A stretch of DNA of 64,000 nt, from the NCBI RefSeq assembly GCF_003096595.1, contig NZ_QEKO01000001.1:930001-994000 (forward strand), read 5' to 3'. This DNA is from Pusillimonas noertemannii (GTDB lineage Bacteria > Pseudomonadota > Gammaproteobacteria > Burkholderiales > Burkholderiaceae_B). Position numbers and translations under genes: made by a program. Below the pieces are notes generated by a model. It had not been told where the DNA came from and made no database searches. It saw only the letters and a list, made by a program, of their open reading frames with translations. This document shows, piece by piece, positions 36,959-46,969 of this stretch; within the stretch, counting starts at the first letter, position 1; each line of letters starts with the position of its first letter.

Positions 36959-38023
36959 TTATCGGGCCGGTGCCGGCGCGGCGGCGCGCGCAAGCGCGTT
37001 GACGCAATCCTTGACGAGCGCAGGGCCGCGATAGATCAGGCCTGTGTACAGCTGTACGGCATCGGCGCCCGCCGCCATTTTTTCCTGGGCATGCTTGCCA
37101 TCGTGTATGCCGCCCACGCCGATAATGGCCATTTCAGGCCCCAGGCGCTGGCGTAGCCGCTGGATGACGGCCAGCGACAATGCGTGCACGGGCGGGCCCG
37201 ACAGCCCGCCCGCTTGGCCGGCGTGCGGGTGGCCCTCTACGGCGTTGCGCGTGATGGTGGTGTTGGTGGCGATGATGCCGTCCACACCGTATTGCGGCAG
37301 CGTGTCGGCGATGACGTCGATCTGTTCCGCGGCCAGATCGGGGGCGATCTTTACCGCCAGCGGCACTTGGCGCTGATGCTTGTCGGCCAGTTCCTTGCGT
37401 TTTTCCCGCAGGGCCTTCAGAAGCTCGGGCAGTTCGCTGCCTTCTTGCAGGCTGCGCAGGTTCTGGGTGTTGGGCGAGGAAATATTCACGGTCACGTAGT
37501 CGGCATGGGGGTAGACGCCTTCCAGGCCGATGAGGTAGTCGTCCACGGCGCGCTCGATGGGCGTGTCGGCGTTCTTGCCGATGTTAAGGCCCAGGATGCC
37601 GCCGCCGTTGCGCCACTCGCTTTGGCGCACGTTGTCGATGAACTTCTTCAGACCGTCATTGTTGAACCCCATTCGGTTGATTAGGCAATGCGCTTCGGGA
37701 AGCCGGTACATGCGGGGCTTGGGGTTGCCAGGCTGGGGGCGGGGCGTGACGGTGCCCACTTCGATGAAGCCGAAGCCCAGTTGCCCCAGCGCGTCGATGT
37801 GGGCCCCGTTCTTGTCCAGGCCGGCCGCCAGCCCAACGGGGTTGCGCAAGGAAAGGCCCATCAGCCGGGCGGGCAATTGCGGCCGGCTGGCCAGCAGATG
37901 CCTGGTCAGGCGGCAGTCATAAGCCTTCTGCAACGAAGAGAGGGTGAGCTCATGGGCGGTTTCTGCGTCCAGGGAGAAGAGCGCCGGACGCGCCAGCGGA
38001 TAGGAATTGAATAGCAGGGACAT
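36959..38023 (-). CDS. pyrD: Dihydroorotate dehydrogenase (quinone)
   Basis: Membrane-associated class 2 enzyme of 354 residues that oxidises dihydroorotate to orotate in pyrimidine synthesis. Visible: [19 protein letters not shown], the FMN-site [13 protein letters not shown] with the catalytic Ser in NISSPN, and [28 protein letters not shown]. The start gives [16 protein letters not shown] with the amphipathic N-terminal helices used by class 2 enzymes. It lies 4 bases after bpt in a run aat-bpt-pyrD. Confidence 0.96.
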   Translation of the reverse strand: MSLLFNSYPLARPALFSLDAETAHELTLSSLQKAYDCRLTRHLLASRPQLPARLMGLSLRNPVGLAAGLDKNGAHIDALGQLGFGFIEVGTVTPRPQPGNPKPRMYRLPEAHCLINRMGFNNDGLKKFIDNVRQSEWRNGGGILGLNIGKNADTPIERAVDDYLIGLEGVYPHADYVTVNISSPNTQNLRSLQEGSELPELLKALREKRKELADKHQRQVPLAVKIAPDLAAEQIDVIADTLPQYGVDGIIATNTTITRNAVEGHPHAGQAGGLSGPPVHALSLAVIQRLRQRLGPEMAIIGVGGIHDGKHAQEKMAAGADAVQLYTGLIYRGPALVKDCVNALARAAAPAPAR

Positions 38024-38027
38024 CGAT

Positions 38028-38747
38028 TTACAGGGGAGACCAGTGGCCGCCGCGCAGGATTTCGCAGGGCCTGTATTGTGTTTTGTACGCCATTTTACGG
38101 CTTTCGCGGATCCAGTACCCAAGATACAGCCAGGGCAGGCCCATGGCGCGGCACCGGTCGATCTGCCACAGCACGCCGTAGGTGCCCAGGCTGCCCGGCG
38201 CATGCGGATCGAAAAATGTATATACGGCCGAAAGGCCCGTGTCCAGGATGTCGATGATGGACACCATCTGCAGTACGCCGCTTTCGTCGCGAAACTCTAT
38301 CAGGGTGGTGTCGACCCGGGTGGTCAGCAGAAACTGCGTGTATTGCGATTGGTCGTTGTCGTCCATGCCCGCGCCGGCATGCCGGGTGGAGACATAGCGC
38401 CGATAAAGCTCGAAGTGTTCCGGCTCGAATTCCAGTGGGGCGTTGCGCGCCCGCAGGTGCTGGTGCCGGCGCCATAGCTTTTTCTGGGTGCGGCTGGGCT
38501 GGAAGCGTTCGACGTCTACACGGATGGGCTGGCATGCCTGGCAGGCGTCGCAGTGCGGACGATAGGTGAACAGCCCGCTGCGCCGGAAGCCCTTTTCAAC
38601 AAGGTGCGAATAGGTGGCGGCGTCGATGAGGTGGGTGGGGGCGGCCACCTGCGAGCGTGCCTCGCGCCCTTCGATATAGCTGCATGGGTACGATGCCGTC
38701 GAATAGAACTGCAGGGTCTTGAGGGTCAGCTCGGTGGGATGGCTCAT
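38028..38747 (-). CDS. bpt: Aspartate/glutamate leucyltransferase (Bpt/Ate family)
   Basis: Transfers leucine from Leu-tRNA to proteins with N-terminal Asp or Glu, feeding the N-degron pathway; 239 residues. The conserved cysteine motif [12 protein letters not shown] and the late [11 protein letters not shown] are visible. Together with aat immediately upstream it supplies both bacterial N-degron transferases. The gap to pyrD is 4 bases. Confidence 0.93.
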   Translation of the reverse strand: MSHPTELTLKTLQFYSTASYPCSYIEGREARSQVAAPTHLIDAATYSHLVEKGFRRSGLFTYRPHCDACQACQPIRVDVERFQPSRTQKKLWRRHQHLRARNAPLEFEPEHFELYRRYVSTRHAGAGMDDNDQSQYTQFLLTTRVDTTLIEFRDESGVLQMVSIIDILDTGLSAVYTFFDPHAPGSLGTYGVLWQIDRCRAMGLPWLYLGYWIRESRKMAYKTQYRPCEILRGGHWSPL

Positions 38748-38778
38748 GGCAGCGCTTTGCAGGGCGGGGCAGATTTCA

Positions 38779-39531
38779 TTATGGCGTCAAGGCCGGCAGC
38801 GGGGCAAGATGCCCGTCGGCCATCAGGCGGCCCTTCGGCCATTGCGGTGTCGCATGCGTTCGGGCTTCAGCCAGCAGAAGCAGAAAGTCTTCGCGGTCCA
38901 TGGGCCGGGCCCCCAGGCTGGCCAAGTGCGAAGTCTGTTGCTGGCAATCGATATGCCTGATGCCCTGCCGTTGCAGGAAGCGCACCAGGTACGCCAATGC
39001 CAGCTTGGATGCGTCGCTGACGCGCGCGAACATCGACTCTCCGAAGAAAAAGCGTCCCAGGCTTACCCCATACAGGCCTCCCGCAAGTTCGCCATTGATC
39101 CAGGTTTCGATGCTATGGACATGGCCTGCCCGGTGCCAGGCATGATAAGCGGCCTGGATCTGCGGAGAGATCCAGGTGCCGGCCAGGCTGCCGCGCGGCT
39201 CGGCGCAGGCCCGGATGACGCGCACGAACGCCGTGTTGATGCGGATCTGGACGGAAGCCTGCGCGTCATGGTCGCCGCGGGCGATCTGCCGCAGCTTCTT
39301 GTCCAGCGAATGCGACACGCGAAAGTCGTTGCAGGCAAGCACCATGCGCGGGTCGGGGCTCCACCACAGTATGGGATCGCCCTCGTTGAACCAGGGGAAT
39401 ATTCCCTGGGAGTAGGCATCGGTAAGCCGTTCGATAGAGAGGTCGCCCCCCACGGCCAGCAGGCCTTCCGGCAGCGCCTTGCTGGGGTGCGGAAAAGGAG
39501 TGTCGTCGTCGATCCAGGCCAGGGGGTTCAC
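38779..39531 (-). CDS. aat: Leucyl/phenylalanyl-tRNA--protein transferase
   Basis: Adds Leu or Phe to N-terminal Lys/Arg of proteins for ClpS/ClpAP degradation; 250 residues. [43 protein letters not shown] and [18 protein letters not shown] are diagnostic. It is the first of the three-gene aat-bpt-pyrD cluster, with NUDIX gene downstream-facing stop 23 bases upstream. Confidence 0.96.
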   Translation of the reverse strand: MNPLAWIDDDTPFPHPSKALPEGLLAVGGDLSIERLTDAYSQGIFPWFNEGDPILWWSPDPRMVLACNDFRVSHSLDKKLRQIARGDHDAQASVQIRINTAFVRVIRACAEPRGSLAGTWISPQIQAAYHAWHRAGHVHSIETWINGELAGGLYGVSLGRFFFGESMFARVSDASKLALAYLVRFLQRQGIRHIDCQQQTSHLASLGARPMDREDFLLLLAEARTHATPQWPKGRLMADGHLAPLPALTP

Positions 39532-39554
39532 GGCAGATGCGCCTTAGTGTCAAC

Positions 39555-40142
39555 CTAATCAGGCACCGGCAGGGGAATGTCGTAGTGGTGCATGGGAAAC
39601 TGCGCGCCCTTGCGGTCTTCGACATAGTGTTCCAGCGTGGTGATGACGGTGCGGAAGGCCAGTTCGGACCAAGGTATCTGGTCCAGCGGGAAGAAGCGCG
39701 CTTCGAGGCTTTCGGGGCCGGGGAAAAGGTCTTCGGACAAGGCGCGGGCAAGGTAGAAGAAATGTACCTGCTCGGCATGGGGCACGTCGATGACGGTATA
39801 CAGTGGGCCCAGCTCGATCTGGGCGCCGGCTTCTTCCTGGGTTTCGCGCATGGCGCCCTGGGCGGTGGTTTCGCCAAGCTCCATGAAGCCCGCCGGCAGC
39901 GTCCATTTGTCGTAGCGGGGCTCGATGGCCCGCCTGCACAGCAAGACTTTGTCTTGCCAGACAGCCAGTACGCCCACGACATTGCGCGGGTTCTGGTAGT
40001 GGATGGCCCCGCAGTTTTCGCAGACGGCGCGCATGCGATTGTCGTCGGGCGGCACGCGCAGGGTGATGGCGGCGCTGCATTGGCTGCAGAACCTCTGTGT
40101 GCGGGGCGCGGGAAAATAGAACGAAGGGGCGGGGGTCGTCAT
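39555..40142 (-). CDS. NUDIX hydrolase with N-terminal zinc ribbon
   Basis: Protein of 195 residues. A zinc ribbon at the N-terminus (FCSQCSA ... CENCGAIHY, about 18-45) is followed by a NUDIX fold with the box GFMELGETTAQGAMRETQEEAG. Zinc-ribbon NUDIX proteins of this layout include NADH pyrophosphatase-like and ADP-ribose-type enzymes; the substrate cannot be fixed. It precedes aat on the same strand by 23 bases and may share its transcript. Confidence 0.88.
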   Translation of the reverse strand: MTTPAPSFYFPAPRTQRFCSQCSAAITLRVPPDDNRMRAVCENCGAIHYQNPRNVVGVLAVWQDKVLLCRRAIEPRYDKWTLPAGFMELGETTAQGAMRETQEEAGAQIELGPLYTVIDVPHAEQVHFFYLARALSEDLFPGPESLEARFFPLDQIPWSELAFRTVITTLEHYVEDRKGAQFPMHHYDIPLPVPD

Positions 40143-40277
40143 GGCCCTATTCTATATTTATTTGCTCGCGCTGCGTGGCGCTGCGGACAGGCGCCGCGGC
40201 GTCTGATCGCTTGCGTGTGCGGCGGCGGCTGCATACGGTCTGCCGCATTGCCGGGTGCGCGGAGGCGGGTGCCCGAT

Positions 40278-40928
40278 TCAGGGCGCGGGGCAGGGAACGA
40301 AACCCAGTTGCCGGGGCAGCCCGGACGCGGGACAGAAGCGCAGCGGGGCCGTTGCCCTAGCGCCGCCCGGCATTGTTGGGGACGTTGCCAGGCACAGCAG
40401 CAGGTCTGGCCGGGCGGGCAAATCTGCTGGTTCGAGCGATTCCAGCAACGTCAGCAGGGGCTCGCCCGCCGAGGTATGCAGGGCGTCGAACACCGCCGGG
40501 GCATCGCGCCCCGATATCAGACCGGCACCATGCTCGGTTTCGGCATACAGCCGGCCCTGGTCATCGAGCCACCAGCCGTTGATGTGTTCGGCCTTGAGGC
40601 CATTGTGTGTGTGCAGCGTGGACGCGTCGCTGCCCGTGAGCAGGATATAGGGCGCGGCGTCAAGGCGTATGAAGACGCGCTGGGGGCCGTTCTGAAAATA
40701 CCAGCGCCCCGACGCGTCGCAGCCATAGTTGCGGTTGATGAACTGCCGGATTTGCGCGCTTTCAATGGGTTCGCCGGAAGGCAAGGGCTGCAGGCACGGC
40801 TGGCCGGGCCGCCAGGCGTCGCCGCCGGGGTGCAGGCGCCATTGGCCCTGTTCCGAAAGCGACAGCCAGCCGTAGATATCCGGCACGTCGGGCCACCGCG
40901 CCATTGACGCAACTACGCTGTCGTCCAT
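40278..40928 (-). CDS. Conserved hypothetical protein (DUF2946-like)
   Basis: Protein of 216 residues beginning MDDSVVASMARWPDVPDIYGWLSLSEQGQWRL. The N-terminal layout, FINRNYGCDASGRWYFQNGPQRVFIRLD and a cysteine-containing C-terminus resemble the DUF2946 family common in Alcaligenaceae and Burkholderiales. Function unknown. I see no signal peptide or membrane helix. An ATG 7 codons upstream is an alternative start. Confidence 0.7.
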   Translation of the reverse strand: MDDSVVASMARWPDVPDIYGWLSLSEQGQWRLHPGGDAWRPGQPCLQPLPSGEPIESAQIRQFINRNYGCDASGRWYFQNGPQRVFIRLDAAPYILLTGSDASTLHTHNGLKAEHINGWWLDDQGRLYAETEHGAGLISGRDAPAVFDALHTSAGEPLLTLLESLEPADLPARPDLLLCLATSPTMPGGARATAPLRFCPASGLPRQLGFVPCPAP

Positions 40929-41099
40929 GCTTTTTCCAGCCGAAATCATTCAAATCTTATTCAAATATTACTGCACAATAACGTAAAAAGCCGTCAAGAT
41001 GGATGAGAATACTGGCATTAGTTGACATAATATGCTATACTGCCAAACGTTGCCCGTCGCATGTGCGACCGGCCGGTGCATGCAAGGAGAGTTCAATTT

Positions 41100-41243
41100 A
41101 TGTCGAAAAAGCCGACGCAGAAAAAAACCCCTTTTGTGATCGAGCCCCTTAACTGGGTCGCTCCGGATGCCAAGCGCGCCAAGAATGAAAGCAGCCGCGA
41201 CGACGAGCGGCAAACCCCCGCCAAGCGCGACGACAAAGACTAA
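41100..41243 (+). CDS. Small hydrophilic protein
   Basis: Open frame of 47 residues (MSKKPTQKKTPFVIEPLNWV...) behind a strong AAGGAGA. It is rich in Lys, Asp and Arg, with one central hydrophobic patch VIEPLNWVAP. A TATACT -10 with extended TGC is visible at 41036-41041, and a terminator follows. The ribosome site, promoter and terminator make it a believable small gene. Function unknown. Confidence 0.6.
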   Translation: MSKKPTQKKTPFVIEPLNWVAPDAKRAKNESSRDDERQTPAKRDDKD

Positions 41244-41325
41244 GCCAGCAAATCCGCTTGCCGCCCGCCAGTGGCAAGGCAAGTGCAAGCGGGCCGTCAT
41301 CCCGGCCGCAAGCGGCCAGGCGCAA

Positions 41326-41375
41326 AAAACCCCTCGAATTCCCACCCCGCCGGGGCGGAGGGTTCGAGGGGTTTT
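41326..41375. terminator. Bidirectional Rho-independent terminator
   Basis: Arms AAAACCCCTCGAA (41326-41338) and TTCGAGGGGTTTT (41363-41375) form a perfect stem that ends in A and T runs on either side, serving the convergent small genes at 41100 and 41378. Confidence 0.85.
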
Positions 41376-41377
41376 CT

Positions 41378-41587
41378 TTAGCTGGACTTCTTCTTGGGTT
41401 TTTCCGTGCCGATCGACACTGGATCGCTGGCGGGAAACGTTTCATCCAGCCCCTGGTCCAGCAGTTCTTCCTCAGACTTCTTTTTATCCTTGCCCTCGGA
41501 AGGCGTGGCAACGCTGGGCGAGGCCGGATGGTCGTCCTTGGTTGGAAAGGGCGTGTCTTTGTCCGGCTTGTTGTCTGAGTCGTTCAT
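41378..41587 (-). CDS. Small acidic/lysine-rich protein with ETFPASDP motif
   Basis: Protein of 69 residues, strongly hydrophilic (MNDSDNKPDKDTPFPTKDD...). The segment LLDQGLDETFPASDPVSI is a conserved motif of small uncharacterised proteins across proteobacteria. Function unknown; probably disordered. It lies 14 bases downstream of the PRC-barrel gene and is likely co-transcribed with it, ending at a shared terminator. Confidence 0.7.
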   Translation of the reverse strand: MNDSDNKPDKDTPFPTKDDHPASPSVATPSEGKDKKKSEEELLDQGLDETFPASDPVSIGTEKPKKKSS

Positions 41588-41601
41588 GGCCGTAAACCCC
41601 T

Positions 41602-42210
41602 TTAGCGCGTAGCGCCCATGGGCGCGGTCGGTGAAGAAGCGGGCGCGGGCGCCGGCGCTTCCTTCGGATACTCATAAGCGGGCATTTCCTTCAACTGATC
41701 CTTGGTGTAGCCCTGCAGGGTCAGCTTGTCGCCGCTTTCCTTGATTTCATTGATGGGAATGGCCACCGGGTGCTCACCCACGCCGACGAAGCCGCCTACG
41801 CCGAGAATGACGTGCGTGACCTTGTTGTCGGAAGACATGACCAGGTCTTTGATGTCGCCTACTTTTTCGTCGTTCTCGTTATAGACCGACTTGCCTTGCA
41901 GCTTGGCCTTGAAGCTGTCGCCCGCGGAGGCGTCCGGTGTCGATTCCGCGGCCGAGCTATCCGAAGCGCTGCTGCCTGTCGACGCGCCATTGCTCGAGGG
42001 GGCGGTGGTAGAGCCCGAAGCGCCGGTGTCTGAAGAGCCACTGCCGCTCGTGCCGGTATTCGGGGCGCCGTCCGTGCCCATGTCGGTTTGGCTACCCGAC
42101 TGGGGAGAGGTGGTCCCTTCAGTGGCGCCGCCTGTTTGCGCATAGGCAACGGGCGCAATGGCAAAAGGCATGCTGCAAAGGACGATCGCCAGCTTTTTCT
42201 TCATAGTCAT
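41602..42210 (-). CDS. Exported PRC-barrel domain protein
   Basis: Protein of 202 residues. Signal peptide about 1-25 (ending AYAQ), then a long Ser/Gly/Thr/Asp low-complexity region (about 26-98), then a PRC-barrel-like domain (about 100-180, KLQGKSVYNENDEKVGDIKDLVMSSDNKVTHVILGVGGFVGVGEHPVAIP) and a Pro/Ala-rich tail. PRC-barrel proteins of this exported type are common in soil proteobacteria and often stress-induced. The start MTMKKKL follows CAGGAGA. Confidence 0.85.
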   Translation of the reverse strand: MTMKKKLAIVLCSMPFAIAPVAYAQTGGATEGTTSPQSGSQTDMGTDGAPNTGTSGSGSSDTGASGSTTAPSSNGASTGSSASDSSAAESTPDASAGDSFKAKLQGKSVYNENDEKVGDIKDLVMSSDNKVTHVILGVGGFVGVGEHPVAIPINEIKESGDKLTLQGYTKDQLKEMPAYEYPKEAPAPAPASSPTAPMGATR

Positions 42211-42548
42211 AGCATTCTCCTGTTTGACAGACCGAAGAAGGTCGGTAAAGCTACAGCAAATACCATGCCGTCCGACGAATGGCCGCAAGAGAGAAAAAGA
42301 AGCATTGCGCAGGCACGAAACTTGCGCAAAACCCGGTGATTTTTAGGCAACAGGGAGGAAAGCAGCACACAGGTCCGCAACGCTAATTTCCCCGCGTTTT
42401 GACCTTACGCAGCACCCGCGGGGCAGTACTTGACTATGGGGGGAAGGGCTTTCGAGCCTTGAACACAGTACAAACCGGGTAAAAATTACCGATTTCCCGG
42501 GGCGAATGATCCCCGCTCATTTCCATAACGCAAATAAAGGAAGATGCC
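42211..42548. other. 338-base gap holding divergent regulatory sequence
   Basis: Between the exported PRC-barrel gene and a divergent 48-residue membrane protein gene. No frame is convincing. The stretch contains a spaced GC dyad (CCCCGCG near 42389, CGCGGGG near 42418) and a more AT-rich part at about 42470-42540 that ends in AAAGGAAG, the ribosome site of the next gene. No clear sigma-70 hexamers are seen. Confidence 0.35.
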
Positions 42549-42695
42549 ATGCTTTACACCATTGCAGTCATTCTCTTGATTCTCTGGCTACTGGGGTTGG
42601 TAACCTCGTACACCATAGGCGGCTTCATTCACATTCTGATCGTGGTCGCCATCGTGATGGTGCTGATCCGTCTGATCAGCGGCCGCGCGCCCTAG
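42549..42695 (+). CDS. Small membrane protein, Lmo0937-like (DUF5670)
   Basis: Protein of 48 residues: MLYTIAVILLILWLLGLV, then a SYTIGGFIH turn, then a second helix ILIVVAIVMVLIRLIS. This two-helix pattern with the central GGFIH is that of the Lmo0937 family of tiny inner-membrane proteins, often associated with general stress response. The ribosome site is AAAGGAAG. Function unknown. Confidence 0.78.
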   Translation: MLYTIAVILLILWLLGLVTSYTIGGFIHILIVVAIVMVLIRLISGRAP

Positions 42696-42735
42696 CGGCG
42701 GCGCATACGCCCGTCCTGCCTGCAGCGCTTTCGCT

Positions 42736-42773
42736 GCCGGGGGCGGACGCAGCATGCCGCGTCCGCCCCCGGC
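42736..42773 (+). terminator. Strong GC hairpin after the small membrane protein
   Basis: Perfect 15-bp arms GCCGGGGGCGGACGC and GCGTCCGCCCCCGGC enclose an 8-base loop, directly followed by a second small hairpin (CCTGCC-TTCA-GGCAGG). There is no T-tract, so it may terminate weakly, protect mRNA or attenuate the phosphodiesterase gene that starts 44 bases later. Confidence 0.5.
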
Positions 42774-42816
42774 CTGCCTTCAGGCAGGGCAATATGTATC
42801 ACAAGAGACCAAGAAA

Positions 42817-43644
42817 ATGGAAAGCGGCGTGCGCTTGCCTGCCGGCCCGGACGGCAGCGTATTGTTCGTACAGCTTACCGACCTGCACCTTCCCGAAGAG
42901 GCCGGTGCTTTGGTTGCGGGCGTCGATACCGACCACAGCCTGCACAAGGTCCTGCGCTCTGTAGCCGACGACCTTCCCAGAAAACCCGACTTCATCCTGG
43001 CCACCGGCGATATCGCCGACACGGGTGCCGCATCCGCCTACAGGCGCTTCCGGCAATCCATAAGCGCGATCGAGGCGCCGGCGTTCGGCCTGCCGGGCAA
43101 TCACGACCTGCCCGCCGTACTGTTCGATGAATGGCGCGGCCATGTGCCCGAATGGATAGACACGCCGGCCTGGCGCATTGTCTTGCTCGACACGACCTTG
43201 CCCGGCGAAGACGGTGGACGCCTGGGCCCGCAGCGGCTTGCGGGCTTGCACCGGGCGCTGGATGGCGCGCCGGACCATGCTCTGGTGGTCTTGCATCACC
43301 ACCCGGTGCCGGTGCATAGCCAATGGCTGGACGAGTACATGCTGCAAGACGCCGAAGCCCTGTTCGAATGCATCGCCAACCGCGATCAGGTGCGGGCGCT
43401 GCTTTGCGGACACGTGCACCAGGAGCAGGACGGATGGTATCGCAGCACGAGTGTGGGCCCGTGGGCGCCGGACGCGACGATACGCGTGCTGGCATCGCCT
43501 TCGACCGCCTTCCAGTTCATGCCTCGCACGCGCGAGTATCAGCTGGACGCCGCCGGCCCGGCTTACCGATGGTTGCTTTTGCATCCCGATGGTGGTCTGG
43601 ACACGGGGGTAGAATACTTGGCAGCCGGCTCCGGCAGCTCATGA
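42817..43644 (+). CDS. Calcineurin-like phosphodiesterase, CpdA-like
   Basis: Metallophosphoesterase of 275 residues. All five metal-binding signatures are present: QLTDLHL (DxH), ATGDIADT (GD), GLPGNHD (GNHD), VVLHHHPV and CGHVHQE (GHxH). The overall layout matches class III 3',5'-cAMP phosphodiesterases (CpdA), but related phosphatases share it. The start is the ATG after AAGAGACCAAGAAA; an upstream open stretch overlaps the hairpin region. Confidence 0.82.
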   Translation: MESGVRLPAGPDGSVLFVQLTDLHLPEEAGALVAGVDTDHSLHKVLRSVADDLPRKPDFILATGDIADTGAASAYRRFRQSISAIEAPAFGLPGNHDLPAVLFDEWRGHVPEWIDTPAWRIVLLDTTLPGEDGGRLGPQRLAGLHRALDGAPDHALVVLHHHPVPVHSQWLDEYMLQDAEALFECIANRDQVRALLCGHVHQEQDGWYRSTSVGPWAPDATIRVLASPSTAFQFMPRTREYQLDAAGPAYRWLLLHPDGGLDTGVEYLAAGSGSS

Positions 43645-43676
43645 TTCGCCGCCTTTCATCGATACCAGGAGACTCC

Positions 43677-44048
43677 ATGCACGCATCATTGAAATCCCGT
43701 CTGTTCATTGGTGGCGCCATCGTGGCGGCGGCTCTGGCCGCGCCCGCCTACGCCCAATATACCGGCCCTTCCGAAGCCGGGCGCGCGCAAAATACGGTGG
43801 AAGCCATTCTGGCCAACCCCACCGACGATCAGTTGGTGACGCTGCAAGGGCAGCTTCTGCGCAAGATCGGCAAAGAAAAATACATTTTCACCGACGGCAC
43901 CGCCGAGATCGTGGCCGAGATCGACGACGACGACTTCCCGCGCGAGCCTGTCGACGAGAAAACCAAGGTGGAAATACACGGGGAAGTGGACACCGGCCTT
44001 CGCCGGCCGCCCGAGATCGAGGTGGATTCGATACGGGTCGTGAAATAA
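43677..44048 (+). CDS. Periplasmic bacterial OB-fold (YgiW/YdeI) stress protein
   Basis: Exported protein of 123 residues, signal peptide 1-26 (ending AYAQ), followed by the BOF domain (TVEAILANPTDDQLVTLQGQLLRKIGKEKYIFTDGTAEIVAEIDDDDF...). Members (YgiW, YdeI, VisP) are periplasmic proteins linked to stress tolerance. It lies 32 bases after the phosphodiesterase gene with ACCAGGAGA as ribosome site. Confidence 0.88.
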   Translation: MHASLKSRLFIGGAIVAAALAAPAYAQYTGPSEAGRAQNTVEAILANPTDDQLVTLQGQLLRKIGKEKYIFTDGTAEIVAEIDDDDFPREPVDEKTKVEIHGEVDTGLRRPPEIEVDSIRVVK

Positions 44049-44050
44049 AC

Positions 44051-44124
44051 TGGAGGCGCCACTCGGAATCGAACCGGGGTACACGGATTTGCAATCCGCT
44101 GCATAACCACTCTGCCATGGCGCC
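44051..44124 (-). tRNA. tRNA-Cys (GCA)
   Basis: On the minus strand: acceptor stem GGCGCCA/TGGCGCC, D arm, anticodon loop with GCA, and TTCGATT T-loop; CCA is encoded at the 3' end. The T stem pairs CCCGG with CCGAG and so has one C-A mismatch (position 50-64), which is unusual. 74 bases long. Confidence 0.95.
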
Positions 44125-44282
44125 CTGTGGCCCAACCCTTGATGTCGAGCGGCTTTTTGCCGCTTGCATTGTCAACGACTGCGCGTCAACCCGTTAAGCC
44201 AAGTCCGCCATTATACACAACGGGCGATACCGGAACGAACGGTACAATCGGGGCTTTGTCCCAGGCGCAAGGAGGGCGGGCG

Positions 44283-46864
<2,582 letters not shown>

Positions 46865-46969
46865 GCTGGCTAGTATACTCAAATCGACTTGGAGCAAGGC
46901 GGAAGCCCGGCCACAGCCTTTCGCGAGTACCTTGCTGCAGCCCACCGTCATGGCAACCGGAGACTACAT

